Assembly: GCA_039029915.1 (NCBI GenBank)
Contig: JBCCFD010000508.1
Span: 1-5,439 of the forward strand
DNA from: QQUD01 sp039029915
Lineage (GTDB): Bacteria; Chloroflexota; Anaerolineae; Promineifilales; Promineifilaceae
Direction: 5' to 3'
DNA length: 5,439 nucleotides
In this document: piece by piece, positions 5,240 to 5,439 of the stretch
How the letters are laid out: the number at the start of each line of letters is the position of its first letter
Position numbering within the stretch: the first letter of the stretch is position 1
Position numbers and translations under genes: made by a program
The notes under the pieces: generated by a model
The model's input: only the letters and a program-made list of their open reading frames with translations
What the model was told of the DNA's origin: nothing
Database searches by the model: none

Positions 5240-5439
5240 ATGACAGTTAATCACGATCATTTCGATATTATTATTGTTGGAGCCGGTCCTATCGGCATTG
5301 AGTGTGCTATAGCTCTTGAGCAACAAGGTGCTAACTATTTGCTTTTGGAAGAAAAGCAGATAGGGGATGCATTTATGAAATGGCCACCAAATACTCAGTT
5401 TTTCAGCACGCCTGAACACGTTGCTTTGGCTGGCGTGCC
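5240..5439 (+). CDS. FAD/NAD(P)-binding oxidoreductase, YpdA/thioredoxin-reductase-like, N-terminal part
   Basis: The first 66 complete codons are present; the gene continues past the right edge. After MTVNHDHFD comes a dinucleotide-binding fold: IIIVGAGPIGIECAIALEQ (10-28) with GxGxxG at 14-19, and a second strand ending LLLEE (34-38), whose acidic residue would bind the FAD ribose. The next part, WPPNTQFFSTPEHVALAGV (48-66), is characteristic of the YpdA-type group (Pyr_redox_3). In Firmicutes YpdA is the NADPH-dependent bacillithiol disulfide reductase; elsewhere close relatives are of unproven function. It should be cytoplasmic and FAD-dependent. The ATG at 5240 has GGAG at 5230-5233, 6 nt upstream. 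It is divergent from the thioredoxin-fold gene, which supports a thiol-redox role. The NAD(P)H-binding half and any active-site cysteines lie beyond the window, so the exact enzyme class is open. Confidence 0.82.
   Translation, partial: MTVNHDHFDIIIVGAGPIGIECAIALEQQGANYLLLEEKQIGDAFMKWPPNTQFFSTPEHVALAGV

Noticed and set aside
5216..5419. Leftward open frame of 67 codons at the right end.
   Set aside because: It lies antisense to the clear FAD-binding N-terminus that starts at 5240 and has no protein signature of its own.

Overview
The window is about 5.4 kb of ordinary, gene-dense bacterial chromosome with moderate GC (genes roughly 40-50% by eye). I see no phage, transposon, CRISPR or tRNA signature. 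Six genes are well supported: the tail of a short-chain dehydrogenase, a two-domain DUF427 protein, an alpha/beta-hydrolase esterase, an MFS transporter, a DUF3307 membrane protein, and a thioredoxin-fold CnoX/YbbN-like protein. The start of a seventh, a YpdA-like FAD oxidoreductase, runs off the right edge. The gene mix and protein style resemble Chloroflexota (Anaerolineae-like), but nothing here fixes the taxon, so this is a weak inference.

Layout. Positions 1-1689 hold three rightward genes (SDR tail, DUF427 protein, esterase), each followed or separated by a stem-loop. Positions 1712-3115 hold a rightward MFS transporter with a TTG start, preceded by a perfect 12-bp inverted repeat whose right arm runs into the start codon. 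Positions 3116-3714 form a strikingly AT-rich gap of about 600 bp. It has only weak leftward coding-like fragments and several small hairpins, and is probably gene decay or the scar of an old insertion. Positions 3715-4260 hold the DUF3307 gene, which converges with the leftward thioredoxin-fold gene (4265-5050), leaving only 4 bp between stop codons. A short divergent intergenic region with two inverted repeats then leads to the oxidoreductase gene, starting at 5240.

Functional links. The only neighbour pair with an obvious joint theme is the divergent thioredoxin-fold protein and YpdA-like flavoprotein, which fits thiol/disulfide redox maintenance. The rest look like independent housekeeping or accessory genes.

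The most unusual sequence-level signal is the palindromic octamer ACGGCCGT. It occurs five times, always inside genes, usually encoding Thr-Ala-Val. Its density resembles cyanobacterial HIP1 or a DNA-uptake-type word. I found no convincing new biological system in the window.
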